From assembly GCA_945861275.1 (NCBI GenBank), contig CAMATZ010000020.1, forward strand, positions 1-64,000: 64,000 nucleotides of DNA, read 5' to 3'. Shown here piece by piece: positions 52,800 to 61,538 of the stretch (position 1 is its first letter; each line of letters starts with the position of its first letter). This DNA is from Bordetella parapertussis. GTDB lineage: Bacteria; Pseudomonadota; Gammaproteobacteria; Burkholderiales; SG8-41. A program made the position numbers and the translations under genes. Below the pieces are notes generated by a model. It was not told where the DNA came from. It worked only from the letters and a program-made list of their open reading frames with translations, and ran no database searches.

Positions 52800-53681
52800 A
52801 TGACCGCGTCCACCTCCCGCGCCCGCACGCTCGCCATCATCGCCCTGCTTGCCGGTGCGACTTGCATCGGCACTTCGGCGCTGTTCGTCAAAGTCAGCGA
52901 AACGGGGCCGGTGTCCACCGCGTTCTGGCGCGTGTTTCTGGCGCTGCCTTTTTTGTGGGCGTGGGCGTGGATGGATAAACGCCACGGCACGCCCGCGCAA
53001 CGCAGCCCGCGCGGCTTGCTGTTCGCCGCGGGTTTTTTCTTTGCCGGCGATCTCGCGGTGTGGCACTGGTCAATAGTGCTGACCTCGGTTGCCAATGCGG
53101 TTTTGCTCGCAAATCTCGCGCCCATTTTCGTCACCCTCGCCGCCTGGTTGTGGTGGCGCAAGAAACCCGCGGCGATGTTTCTCGCCGGGCTCGCCGCCGC
53201 CCTCATCGGTGTCATGCTGATGATCGGTGGTGATATTCCGCATAGCAGCGGCCGCGCGTTGCTGGGTGACGCATTGGGCGTGGTGACGGCGATGTTCTAC
53301 GCCGGCTATCTACTCACGGTAACGCGGTTGCGCGGCAGCGTCAGCACCGCGCGCATCATGGCGGTATGCAGTGTCGTCACCACGGTGATTCTGCTGCCAC
53401 TGGCATTGCTGTCCGGTGAAATATTTTTTCCGGCGACGGCGGCGGGTTGGGCAAAAGTGTTGGGGCTGGCGCTGATATCGCAAGTGGCCGGACAAAGTTT
53501 GATCGCCTATGCCATGGCGCACTTGCCCACCACCTTATCGTCGGTGGGTCTGTTGTTGCAACCGGTGATGGCGGGCCTGTTTGCGTGGATACTATTGGGC
53601 GAGACGCTGGGCGCGGTGGCGTTTGCGGGTGCGGTGTTGGTGCTGATAGGCATCCGCATCGCCACGCAGGCCGAGCGGTAA
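52800..53681 (+). CDS. EamA/DMT-family transporter
   Basis: The 293-residue protein has ten predicted helices in two EamA repeats. The first starts ARTLAIIALLAGATCIGTSALFVK and has AVWHWSIVLTSVANAVLLANLAPIFVTL; the second has GDALGVVTAMFYAGYLLTVTRL and VLGLALISQVAGQSLIAYAMAHLPTTLSSVGLLLQPVMAGL. It is a drug/metabolite transporter of unknown substrate, probably an exporter. It stands alone between the hydratase and the enolase-superfamily gene. Confidence 0.88.
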   Translation: MTASTSRARTLAIIALLAGATCIGTSALFVKVSETGPVSTAFWRVFLALPFLWAWAWMDKRHGTPAQRSPRGLLFAAGFFFAGDLAVWHWSIVLTSVANAVLLANLAPIFVTLAAWLWWRKKPAAMFLAGLAAALIGVMLMIGGDIPHSSGRALLGDALGVVTAMFYAGYLLTVTRLRGSVSTARIMAVCSVVTTVILLPLALLSGEIFFPATAAGWAKVLGLALISQVAGQSLIAYAMAHLPTTLSSVGLLLQPVMAGLFAWILLGETLGAVAFAGAVLVLIGIRIATQAER

Positions 53682-53829
53682 ATTCAATTATTCCTCAATG
53701 AAAACAGATACTTATACTTGCTACAGATTTGCACAAGCGAACACAGACAACCACCAGGAGAAATCTGTGTGAATCTGTGTTCATCTGTGGCAAAAATGCT
53801 TTTTTATTTTTGATGCGCAAGGAACCGCA

Positions 53830-54999
53830 ATGAAAATCACCCGAGTACGCGCCATCCCCATGTCCGATCCGGTGCCGCCGGAGCGCCGCCATCGCACCGA
53901 CCTCGGCACCAAGATGAAAAGCGATGCCACGTTGATCTTGGTGGAAACCGACAGCGGACTCACCGGCATGGGCACGGCGCTGGGTACGCCGCCGGTGGTA
54001 GCCGCCATCGTCGAGCACGAGCTCGCTGCCGAGTTGATCGGCGAAGACCCGATGTTTTCCGAGCGCATTTTCGAGAAAATGTACAACGGCTCGCGCGCCA
54101 AGCCCGCGCTGGAACGCGGCGTGGCGCAGGCAGAAACCAGCCGCCGCAACGGCATGGTGATGGAAGCGATTTCCGGCGTCGATATCGCGGTGTGGGATGT
54201 CAAGGCCAAGGCGCTGGGCATACCGATCTATCAGGCGCTGGGGGCTGTGCGCAGTTCGGTGCGCGCATACGGCAGCGGCGGTTGGGCGCCGGGTAATGAA
54301 GCCGAAGCGGAGCTCGGCGGTTATGCGGCCAAAGGTTACAGTGCGGTGAAAATGCGCGTGGTGGGCCGCGACGGATTTTCAATCGAGAACTGCGTGCGGC
54401 GCGTGGAAGCCGCGCGGCGCGGCATCGGGCCCGACGTCGAACTGATGGTCGATGCGCACGCCTCGCTCGAAACGCCGGTGGCAATACGGCTGGCCAAAGC
54501 GCTGGAGCCGTACAACATTGCATGGTTCGAGGAGCCGGTGTCGCCCGACAATCATGCCGGCATGGCCGAAGTGCGCGCCTCGACGCGCATCCCGATTGCT
54601 TCGGGCGAGCGCGAGTTTTCGCGCTACGGCTTCAGGAGCATGCTGGAGCACAAGGCCATCGACATCGCGCAGCCCGATGTCGCGCGTGCGGGCGGCCTCA
54701 CCGAAATCCGCCGCACCGCCGCACTCACCGCCGCCTACGATATTCGTCTCGCGCCGCACGCGTGGGGCGCCGGCGTGTTGTTCGCCGCCAGCATTCATGT
54801 GGCTATGTCCGCAGCCAACTGCCACATTCTCGAAGTAAGCCAGGGTTACATGCCGATGATGAACGAGCTATTCAACGAGCCGTTCGACATCCGCGGCGGC
54901 TATGTGCATGCGCCGGATCGCCCGGGCCTCGGATTCACCCTGCGGCCGGATGCGCTGGAACGGTTCAAGTATGTAGATGGGCCGGAGTTTGCGTTTTAA
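53830..54999 (+). CDS. Mandelate racemase/muconate lactonizing enzyme (enolase) superfamily protein
   Basis: A 389-residue TIM-barrel enzyme. The metal ligands are Asp208 (LMVDAH), Glu234 (WFEEPV) and Glu260 (IASGERE). The general bases are Lys174 in AVKMRVVG, where the more common K-x-K is K-M-R, and His310 (APHAWGAG) with Asp282 (QPDVARAGG). The His-Asp pair points to the mandelate-racemase/sugar-acid dehydratase branch rather than muconate cycloisomerase. It likely dehydrates or epimerises a hydroxy acid. Confidence 0.88.
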   Translation: MKITRVRAIPMSDPVPPERRHRTDLGTKMKSDATLILVETDSGLTGMGTALGTPPVVAAIVEHELAAELIGEDPMFSERIFEKMYNGSRAKPALERGVAQAETSRRNGMVMEAISGVDIAVWDVKAKALGIPIYQALGAVRSSVRAYGSGGWAPGNEAEAELGGYAAKGYSAVKMRVVGRDGFSIENCVRRVEAARRGIGPDVELMVDAHASLETPVAIRLAKALEPYNIAWFEEPVSPDNHAGMAEVRASTRIPIASGEREFSRYGFRSMLEHKAIDIAQPDVARAGGLTEIRRTAALTAAYDIRLAPHAWGAGVLFAASIHVAMSAANCHILEVSQGYMPMMNELFNEPFDIRGGYVHAPDRPGLGFTLRPDALERFKYVDGPEFAF

Positions 55000-55135
55000 T
55001 ACCTGGCCACCCTGCAATCATCACAGCGCATCACCTGTGCTTGATCGCGAGGCGCATTTGCGCGCAAAATCAGCACTGGACGAAATTCGCAACTCGCGCA
55101 CCGCACTTAAATCACACTGACAACAGGAGACTCCC

Positions 55136-55858
55136 ATGATTGAACTGCACTCATCCCCCACCCCCAACGGCCAGAAAGTCATGATCATGCTGGAGGAGGC
55201 GGGCCTCGAATGGAAACACTTTGACGTCAACATCCGGCTCGGCGAGCAATTCACGCCGGCGTTTCTGAAACTGAGTCCCAACAACCGCATTCCAGCCATC
55301 ATCGATACCGACGGCCCCGGCGGCGGGCGTTACACCATGATGGAATCGGGTGCGATCCTGTTTTATCTTGCCGAGAAAACCGGCAAGTTCCTGCCCAAGG
55401 ATGCGCGCAAGCGCTACGACGTGATGCAGTGGCTGATATTCCAGATGGCGCATGTGGGCCCGATGTTCGGCCAGGCCAACCACTTCAACACCTACGCCAA
55501 GGGCAAGAGCGAGTATGCCACCGACCGCTACAACAACGAATCGATACGGCTGTACCGTGTGCTCGACAACCGGCTGCGCGACAGTGCCTGGCTTGGCTGC
55601 GACGAATACACCATCGCCGACATGGCGATATACCCGTGGACCAAGGGGCACAAGGATCGCGGCGTCGACAAGGCCGGCTATCCGAATTTTATGCGCTGGT
55701 TCGAGGCCATGGAAGCGCGGCCCGCCGTGCAACGCAACAACAAGATGGCCGCCGAAATTCGCGAGCGCATGACCAAGGCCACCGAGGGCAAAGAGATGAT
55801 CAGCCTCTACGACACCAAAGACAACGCGGCACGGCTGGCGGGCGCCACTAAAAGCTGA
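55136..55858 (+). CDS. Glutathione S-transferase family protein (YfcG/YghU-like)
   Basis: The 240-residue protein begins MIELHSSPTPNGQKV, where S/T/N residues of SSPTPN bind and activate the glutathione sulfur. The ESGAILFYLAEKTG stretch carries the gamma-glutamyl contact ESGAI. The C-terminal domain matches bacterial nu-class enzymes (YTIADMAIYPWTKGH). Typical roles are disulfide reduction or dehalogenation; neither is shown here. A Shine-Dalgarno CAGGAG precedes the ATG. The glutathione theme continues with the GFA-family gene downstream. Confidence 0.9.
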   Translation: MIELHSSPTPNGQKVMIMLEEAGLEWKHFDVNIRLGEQFTPAFLKLSPNNRIPAIIDTDGPGGGRYTMMESGAILFYLAEKTGKFLPKDARKRYDVMQWLIFQMAHVGPMFGQANHFNTYAKGKSEYATDRYNNESIRLYRVLDNRLRDSAWLGCDEYTIADMAIYPWTKGHKDRGVDKAGYPNFMRWFEAMEARPAVQRNNKMAAEIRERMTKATEGKEMISLYDTKDNAARLAGATKS

Positions 55859-55953
55859 TATCCGACTGTCGCTGCACGCCTGGCTGGCGCCGCGCTTGAT
55901 AACGCGGCGCCGGGCTAGCCAAACCAGCCCGAATAGTTTCGAGTTAACAGGAG

Positions 55954-56373
55954 ATGACCATGCATATCGATGGTGGATGTCATTGCGGCAACATCACTTA
56001 CGAAGCAGAGATCGACCCCGAAGCAGTCGGCATTTGCCACTGCACCGATTGCCAGCAGCTCACGGGCACCGCGTATCGTGTCAACGTTCGTGTGCGCAAG
56101 GAGGATTTAAAAATGCGCGGCGGCAAACCCAAGATCTACGTCAAGACGGCTGAAAGCGGCAATACGCGGGCGCACGCATTTTGCCCCGAATGCGGCACGC
56201 CGCTGTACTCGACATCGACTGACGCCGATCCGCAAACGTTCGGGCTGCGCGTCGGCACCGCGCGCCAAAGAGCACAACTACCGCCGAAAAGACAAGGCTG
56301 GTACCGCTCTGCCATGTCCTGGACGATGAATATCGATGGGCTGCCGAAAATTCCCACCCAGGTAGCGCGATGA
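55954..56373 (+). CDS. GFA (glutathione-dependent formaldehyde-activating, CENP-V fold) family protein
   Basis: The 139-residue zinc protein has the family cysteines: CHCGNITYEAE (8 and 10), CHCTDCQQLTG (29-34) and FCPECGTPLYS. The fold binds two zinc ions and in one member speeds the reaction of formaldehyde with glutathione; most members are uncharacterised. It overlaps the following SDR gene by four bases (ATGA), so they are co-translated. Confidence 0.9.
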   Translation: MTMHIDGGCHCGNITYEAEIDPEAVGICHCTDCQQLTGTAYRVNVRVRKEDLKMRGGKPKIYVKTAESGNTRAHAFCPECGTPLYSTSTDADPQTFGLRVGTARQRAQLPPKRQGWYRSAMSWTMNIDGLPKIPTQVAR

Positions 56374-57062
56374 GCGGTGACATCGCGTTGATCGTCGGCG
56401 CGGGCAGCGGCTTGAGTGCCGCCGTCGCCCGCGCCTTTGCGGGTGAAGGTTTGAAATGTGTTCTGGCCGCGCGCCGCATCGACAAACTGAAATCGCTGTG
56501 CGATGAAATCGGCGCGGTAAGTATTGCCTGCGACAGCGCGCAACCCGACCAGGTCAACGCGCTGTTCGCGCAACTGGATACGCTGTGCGATGCGCCGAAG
56601 GTTGTCGTCTACAATGCCAGCGGGCGGTTGCGCGGGCCGCTGGTCGAACTCGAGCCCAAACTGGTTGCTGACGCAGTAGCCGTCAGCGCGTACGGGGGGT
56701 TTCTCGTCGCGCAAGCTGCAACCAGGCGCATGCTGAAAAAAGGCGCGGGCACGATTATTTTTACCGGCGCCTCCGCCAGCGTGAAGGGTTATGCGTTGTC
56801 GGCAACGTTCGCGATGGGTAAATTCGCTCTGCGCGGGTTAGCACAAAGCATGGCGCGCGAACTGGCGCCGCAAAATATTCATGTCGCGCATGTGGTGATT
56901 GACGGCGGCATCAGTTCCGCGCAGCGGCCAGTGCCGGCGGACAAACCGGACAGCCTGCTCGATCCGGACGCCATTGCGCAGAGCTATGTGCACCTGCTGA
57001 AGCAGCAGCGCAGCGCATGGACTTGGGAGATTGAAGTCAGGCCGTGGGTGGAGAAGTTCTAG
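56370..57062 (+). CDS. Short-chain dehydrogenase (SDR)
   Basis: The 230-residue protein starts MSGDIALIVGAGSGLSAAVARAF (cofactor motif GAGSGLS). It contains VYNASG and TIIFTGASASVKG for the catalytic Ser. The usual catalytic Y-x-x-x-K is replaced by FAMGKFALRGLAQ, i.e. Phe for Tyr with the Lys kept. That exchange is known in a few SDRs of this atypical group and may alter or abolish the oxidoreductase reaction. Coupled to the GFA gene. Confidence 0.85.
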   Translation: MSGDIALIVGAGSGLSAAVARAFAGEGLKCVLAARRIDKLKSLCDEIGAVSIACDSAQPDQVNALFAQLDTLCDAPKVVVYNASGRLRGPLVELEPKLVADAVAVSAYGGFLVAQAATRRMLKKGAGTIIFTGASASVKGYALSATFAMGKFALRGLAQSMARELAPQNIHVAHVVIDGGISSAQRPVPADKPDSLLDPDAIAQSYVHLLKQQRSAWTWEIEVRPWVEKF

Positions 57063-57096
57063 CGCAGCAGGGTTCAAGTCTCGCACCCCCGCCACC

Positions 57097-57203
57097 GTCA
57101 TTCTGGCGAAAGCCGGAATCCAGTGCGTAATCCACGCCGCAGGCGCAAAATTCAGGCGCTTCGCGTTGTAAACGAACTGGATTCCAGCCTGCGCTGGAAT
57201 GAC
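57097..57203. repeat. Inverted pair of GTCATTCTGG-type repeats (copies 3 and 4)
   Basis: GTCATTCTGG-CGAAAG-CCGGAATCC (57097-57121) faces ATTCCAGCC-TGCG-CTGGAATGAC (57181-57203). The pair forms a 107-bp inverted-repeat unit resembling a miniature mobile element, in the 242-base gap between the SDR and hydrolase genes. The stretch between the two arms holds no gene. Confidence 0.72.
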
Positions 57204-57304
57204 GGTTATGGATGTGTACACACCTACCGAATTACGTTCAACACTACACCGGGCTAATCGAAGCCCGCGCGCGACGCTACGCTTCCCCACCAAAGAGAAA
57301 AACC

Positions 57305-58054
57305 ATGCCGTTCTACGAAAAAGGAAACGTCCGCATCCGCTACGAAGAAGCCGGCTCGGGCTTCCCTTTATTTATCATTTACGGCGGGGGACTGAACTCG
57401 AAAGTGTCCTACGCCAACGGTCCGTTCGACGCCGTGGCGGAATTCAAATCCGAGTATCGCTGTATCAGCATGGACCTGCGCAACGCCAATGGTGGCCAGT
57501 CCACCGGCCCGCTCGATTTCGACAACCCCTGGGACGCGCACACCAACGACCAGCTGGGGCTGCTGGATCACCTCGGCGTCGACAAATTTTTGGTGATGGG
57601 CTTTTGCATCGGCAATCCGTTGATCTGGAACCTGCAGAAACGCGCGCCCGGACGCATCGTGGCGTCGGTGCATGCGCAGCCCAGTGGCGTTGATCCCAAT
57701 TACCCGGATTTCTTTATAAAGAACAACCTGAAAATCTGGGCGCCGGGCCTCGTAGCCAGCCAGCCGGACATCAACCTGGAAAAGGTCAATCGCTACCTCG
57801 GCAGGATGTACGGCGGCGTCGACTTTGTGCTCACGGTGACGCGCGACTTCGTGCGCGCCTGCCAGACACCACTGCTCGTGCTGCCGGACAACGTGCCCTC
57901 GCACCCGTACGCCACGGCGATGGAAATGGTGCACCTGGCGCCGAATGCACAAGTGAGCCTCTTTCCGTGGAAGGATACCCCGGAGAACGTGAAGCTGGCG
58001 GTGCGGCACATACGCACATTTCTCAGGGCGAATCGGCCAGCGGTGGTTGGATGA
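57305..58054 (+). CDS. Alpha/beta-hydrolase with a cysteine nucleophile
   Basis: From ATG 57305 the 249-residue protein shows the hydrolase fold: oxyanion strand FPLFIIYGGGLNS (20-32), CISMDLRNANGGQS, and the nucleophile elbow FLVMGFCIGNPLIWN, in which Cys101 stands where most members have Ser (G-x-C-x-G). The late acid and base (LPDNVPSHPYA, and the terminal KLAVRHIRTFL region) complete the set. Cys nucleophiles are known from dienelactone hydrolase. The substrate is unknown. A Bug receptor follows on the same strand. Confidence 0.85.
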   Translation: MPFYEKGNVRIRYEEAGSGFPLFIIYGGGLNSKVSYANGPFDAVAEFKSEYRCISMDLRNANGGQSTGPLDFDNPWDAHTNDQLGLLDHLGVDKFLVMGFCIGNPLIWNLQKRAPGRIVASVHAQPSGVDPNYPDFFIKNNLKIWAPGLVASQPDINLEKVNRYLGRMYGGVDFVLTVTRDFVRACQTPLLVLPDNVPSHPYATAMEMVHLAPNAQVSLFPWKDTPENVKLAVRHIRTFLRANRPAVVG

Positions 58055-58118
58055 GCGCGTGTCCCCAATCCTGTCATCTCGGCGTAACCCGGTGCGCCAT
58101 TTCAGAAAGGCGGCGGAT

Positions 58119-59102
58119 ATGAGCACTGCAGTCAAAACCAACCTCGCATTTCTCATGGTAACGGGCTGCATTGTTGTTACCGGGTCGAGCACAGCGCAGA
58201 GCTATCCGACCAAACCGATCCGTTTAATCGTGCCGTTTGCCGCTGGCGGCACCACCGATACCATTGCGCGTCTGGTTGCCCGCGAAGTTACGAAACCCCT
58301 TGGTGAGTTGGTCGTAGTCGAGAATCGCCCGGGGGCCGGCGGTCTCATCGGAGCGGAAGCCGTGCTCAAGCTCCCGGCTGATGGCTACACGCTCGCCTTC
58401 GCGACGATCAGCACGCTTGCTGTGCAACCGATCGTGCAGACGAGGCCGAGCTATGACCCGCTGAAAGACTTCGCTCCGGTAACGCAGATCGCAACGCTGC
58501 CTTATGTCCTTGCGGCGCATCCATCGCTGCCTGCGCACTCCGTGCCGCAGCTGGTGAAGCTCGCGCGCGCGAAACCCGCATCGATCAGCTATGCGTCGCC
58601 GGGGTATGGAACCGGGGCCCACCTCAGCGCCGAATATCTGAGCAGCGTGACGGGCATGAAGCTCGTGCATATCCCTTATAAAGGTGATGCGCCGGGTACC
58701 ATCGATCTGGTCGCGGGACAGATTGCGATTGCCTTGTTTCCGCCGATCAGCCTCCTGCCGCACGTAAAGTCGGGGCGGCTGCGTGCGCTCGCGGTGACTT
58801 CGCTCGAGCGTTCCAGTGTGCTGCCGGACACCAGAACGGTCGCGGAATCAGGCTATCCGGGATTCGAATCGGCCTCCTGGAACGGCATCGCCGTGCGCGC
58901 GGGCACGCCCGAAACCATAGTGCGGCGACTGCATAAGGAGATCGCAACTGTCTTGACGGAAAACCAGCAGGTGCGCGCCAGCATCGAGTCGAGCGGGAGC
59001 AAGGTGGTGGCGAATACGCCGGAGCAATTCGGCGATTACGTCCGGGGCGAGATCGTAAAGTGGCGGCGCGTCGTTACGACGGCCGCAATCAAGATCGACT
59101 GA
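58119..59102 (+). CDS. Bug/TctC-type periplasmic solute receptor (9 of 11)
   Basis: ATG 58119 opens the signal peptide (TNLAFLMVTGCIVVTGSSTAQ); earlier in-frame codons overlap the hydrolase end and are not signal-like. The mature part reads [53 protein letters not shown] and HIPYKGDAPGTIDLVAGQI. At 327 residues it is canonical. It lies 64 bp after the Cys-nucleophile hydrolase, so the two probably form one unit. Confidence 0.9.
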   Translation: MSTAVKTNLAFLMVTGCIVVTGSSTAQSYPTKPIRLIVPFAAGGTTDTIARLVAREVTKPLGELVVVENRPGAGGLIGAEAVLKLPADGYTLAFATISTLAVQPIVQTRPSYDPLKDFAPVTQIATLPYVLAAHPSLPAHSVPQLVKLARAKPASISYASPGYGTGAHLSAEYLSSVTGMKLVHIPYKGDAPGTIDLVAGQIAIALFPPISLLPHVKSGRLRALAVTSLERSSVLPDTRTVAESGYPGFESASWNGIAVRAGTPETIVRRLHKEIATVLTENQQVRASIESSGSKVVANTPEQFGDYVRGEIVKWRRVVTTAAIKID

Positions 59103-59129
59103 GACCTTTGAACAGTGATCGCAAACTCC

Positions 59130-59633
59130 TTATTTTCGACGTATTCCGATGATGCGGCCAACTTCCGATGGTCGCGGGCGCTGTAGATGTGCCAGGTACA
59201 AGGCGCGTAAGCGCGCCATCTGATCATCGGGCCAGGCCGTGCTGCGCCGGGTTGTCATGTCGATGCAGATTGAGATCGATTCGGATGTGGCCGCCAGCCA
59301 GCGCTCGCGCCTGTGCAGCATGGTCATGAAGTAGTGAATGCGTTTGGCGTCAAAGTCCAGCAAATGAAAAGTAAAATCGAGCGGGTCACCCTCGCGTAAC
59401 TCGCGCTGGTAAGTCACGTGGGTTTCCAGCGCAAACGAACTACGGCCACTTGCCTTGATGCCGGCATAACCCAAGCCCAGTATGTCCCATGGCAGATCGA
59501 GTGCTTTGTCGAACAGGACCGCGTAATAACCGACGTTCATGTGACCGTTAGGGTCGACGTACTCCGGTGCTACGGCAAAACCGCCGTAACTGAGGGTATC
59601 GATCGTATGCGCTAAGTCCGGGAGGGTCGGCAA
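59130..59633 (-). CDS. Acyl-CoA thioesterase, 4HBT hot-dog fold
   Basis: The 167-residue protein carries the 4-hydroxybenzoyl-CoA thioesterase motif YVDPNGHMNVGYYAVLFDKA (25-44) with catalytic-type Asp27 and His31, and the ETHVTYQRELREGDPLDF strand pair. It would hydrolyse an acyl- or aryl-CoA in the cytoplasm. It is convergent with the Bug receptor upstream (27 bp apart). Confidence 0.9.
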   Translation of the reverse strand: MPTLPDLAHTIDTLSYGGFAVAPEYVDPNGHMNVGYYAVLFDKALDLPWDILGLGYAGIKASGRSSFALETHVTYQRELREGDPLDFTFHLLDFDAKRIHYFMTMLHRRERWLAATSESISICIDMTTRRSTAWPDDQMARLRALYLAHLQRPRPSEVGRIIGIRRK

Positions 59634-59798
59634 GATTAGTTTCTATGGTGATTTCAGGTTGGGATTTTACCGATGTTCAAGTGTGCGCGCTCAACGGTGC
59701 CCGGCTGTTCACCATTCCCAATACTGGCCTTGCTGCAGGCCTATTTAGTTGAACCGAATAACGCAAGTCACCCGCAACTCCCACTAAGCCGCATCGAT

Positions 59799-60455
59799 TT
59801 ACGCCTGCGTGGTACTGCCCCGCCGTATATCGCCAACAGTCACGATTCGCACCTTCCCCGGCGGCGCTTCAACCGCATTGACCATCGCCGCAACCATTTC
59901 ATTCAGCGTCACCATGCCAAGCCGTAGCGCGGTCTCGCGCGTAGCAGGTATCCACTCCAGCAGTTTGTAGAAAGGCAGCGACACGTAAGGCCACCAGTGG
60001 CCCGGCCCCAGCACGTACCACGGCCGCAGAATCGTCGCTGGGATGCCGCTGGCCTGCACCAGCGCTTCGCCTTCGCGTCGTACCGCGATGTACGCCTGCA
60101 TCACCGGTGCGGGGTGCGCGACGCTGAGATAAATAAAGTGCCGCACGCCGGCCTCCTGCGCGGCAGCGACGCTCGCGTGTATCGAAGCGAGATCGACGCG
60201 GCGGAATTCCGCAGCCTTGGCCGGGTTGGGATGCGGCGTGCCGACCAGGTGCACCAGCGTCGCGGCGGCGGGAATTTTGGATGCAAAGCTGGCGGAATCG
60301 AGCGCGTCGCCGATCACCGGTAGCGCGCCGCGTGGCAAATGCTGCGCCGATTGCGCGCGCGCGAGCGCGTGCACGGCGCACCCTTTAGCCAGCAGCGCTT
60401 CGATCAGCGGCGCGCCGAGGTAGCCGGTGCCGCCGGTAATGAAGACCGGTTTCAT
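59799..60455 (-). CDS. NAD(P)-binding protein, NDUFA9-like atypical SDR
   Basis: Starting at ATG 60455 the 218-residue protein opens with FITGGTGYLGAPLIEALL (cofactor motif GGTGYLG) and continues HFIYLSVAHPAPVMQAYIAVRREGEALVQASGIPATILRPWYVLGPGH. That is the pattern of atypical SDRs with YxxxR in place of the usual YxxxK, as in the NDUFA9/complex I assembly group. No catalytic Tyr-Lys pair is evident, so it may bind rather than reduce substrates. Confidence 0.85.
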   Translation of the reverse strand: MKPVFITGGTGYLGAPLIEALLAKGCAVHALARAQSAQHLPRGALPVIGDALDSASFASKIPAAATLVHLVGTPHPNPAKAAEFRRVDLASIHASVAAAQEAGVRHFIYLSVAHPAPVMQAYIAVRREGEALVQASGIPATILRPWYVLGPGHWWPYVSLPFYKLLEWIPATRETALRLGMVTLNEMVAAMVNAVEAPPGKVRIVTVGDIRRGSTTQA

Positions 60456-60486
60456 GGCGATAGCGTCAGCCCGACAACGGGCCGTG

Positions 60487-61434
60487 TTAATCATTGAAGA
60501 TACTGACCGTCGGCACGCCGCCTGCTTTCATGTACCCGCGGTACATGCCCTCGGTGGAGAACGGCATGGCGAGATTGCCGTTCCTGTCGAGCGCAATCAA
60601 ACCGCCGCTACCGCCGAGCGCCTTCACCCGTTCGAAAATCACGTGCTGCGCCGCCTGCTCGACGTTCCAATCCTTGAATTCCATCAGCGCGGACAGGGTG
60701 TGGGCCGCCACGGCGCGGATAAAACACTCCCCTTCGCCGGTGGCGGACACCGCTGCGGTGGCGTTGTTGGCATAGGTGCCGGCGCCGATGAGCGGCGAAT
60801 CCCCAACGCGTCCTGCCATCTTGTTCGAGCGCCCGCCAGTTGAAGTGGCAGCCGCGAGATTGCCCGCGCAATCGAGCGCGACGGCGCCGACTGTTCCGTG
60901 CTTGTCGGTTTCCGCCAGCGCGCTTTGTTGCCCGGCATTGTTCGCCTGTTTGTTGCGTTGTAGCGCATCCCAGCGTCTTTGCGTAAAGAAATACGCGGGA
61001 TCGACAAGTTCGAGATCATGCGCCCGTGCCAACGCTTCGGCACCGGCGCCCGCGAGCATCACGTGCTCTGTGTGCTGCATGACCAGTTTCGCCAGCTTGA
61101 CCGGATTCCTGACGCGGGTGACCAGCGTGACAGCGCCAGCCCGCAACGTCGCGCCCTCCATCACCGCGGCATCGAGCTCGTTGCGTCCCTCGTCGCTAAA
61201 TACCGCGCCGCGCCCGGCATTGAACAGCGGCGAGTCCTCCATCACACTTACCGCGGCAACCACGGCGTCAATACTGGAGCCGCCCGCGGCCAATACGCGG
61301 TGTCCGGCCTCGAGCGCCTGTGTCAGCCCTTCGCGGTAGTCGAGTTCCAACTGCGGCGACATTTCGACGCGGTTGATGACGCCTGCGCCGCCGTGGATCG
61401 CCACTACTGCTCTCAACTTGTAATTTTGATTCAT
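60487..61434 (-). CDS. Isoaspartyl peptidase/L-asparaginase (plant-type, Ntn hydrolase)
   Basis: The 315-residue precursor should self-cleave before Thr181 in DKHGTVGAVALD, releasing the threonine nucleophile. Supporting motifs are AIHGGAGVI (12-20), GRGAVFSDEGRNELDA and TSTGGRSNKMAGRVGDSPLIGAGTYA. These enzymes hydrolyse beta-aspartyl peptides and asparagine. There is no signal peptide, so it acts in the cytoplasm. It is on the same strand as the NAD-binding protein downstream (gap 31 bp). Confidence 0.93.
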   Translation of the reverse strand: MNQNYKLRAVVAIHGGAGVINRVEMSPQLELDYREGLTQALEAGHRVLAAGGSSIDAVVAAVSVMEDSPLFNAGRGAVFSDEGRNELDAAVMEGATLRAGAVTLVTRVRNPVKLAKLVMQHTEHVMLAGAGAEALARAHDLELVDPAYFFTQRRWDALQRNKQANNAGQQSALAETDKHGTVGAVALDCAGNLAAATSTGGRSNKMAGRVGDSPLIGAGTYANNATAAVSATGEGECFIRAVAAHTLSALMEFKDWNVEQAAQHVIFERVKALGGSGGLIALDRNGNLAMPFSTEGMYRGYMKAGGVPTVSIFND

Positions 61435-61538
61435 TCGCTACCCGCGCGAGCGCGATTCCAGGATGTCGCTCTAGGCCGGCGGCGTGGAGGGAAGTGTGGC
61501 GGCGGGCAGGAGAAAAACTTACCAGCGCCCGTCACAGA

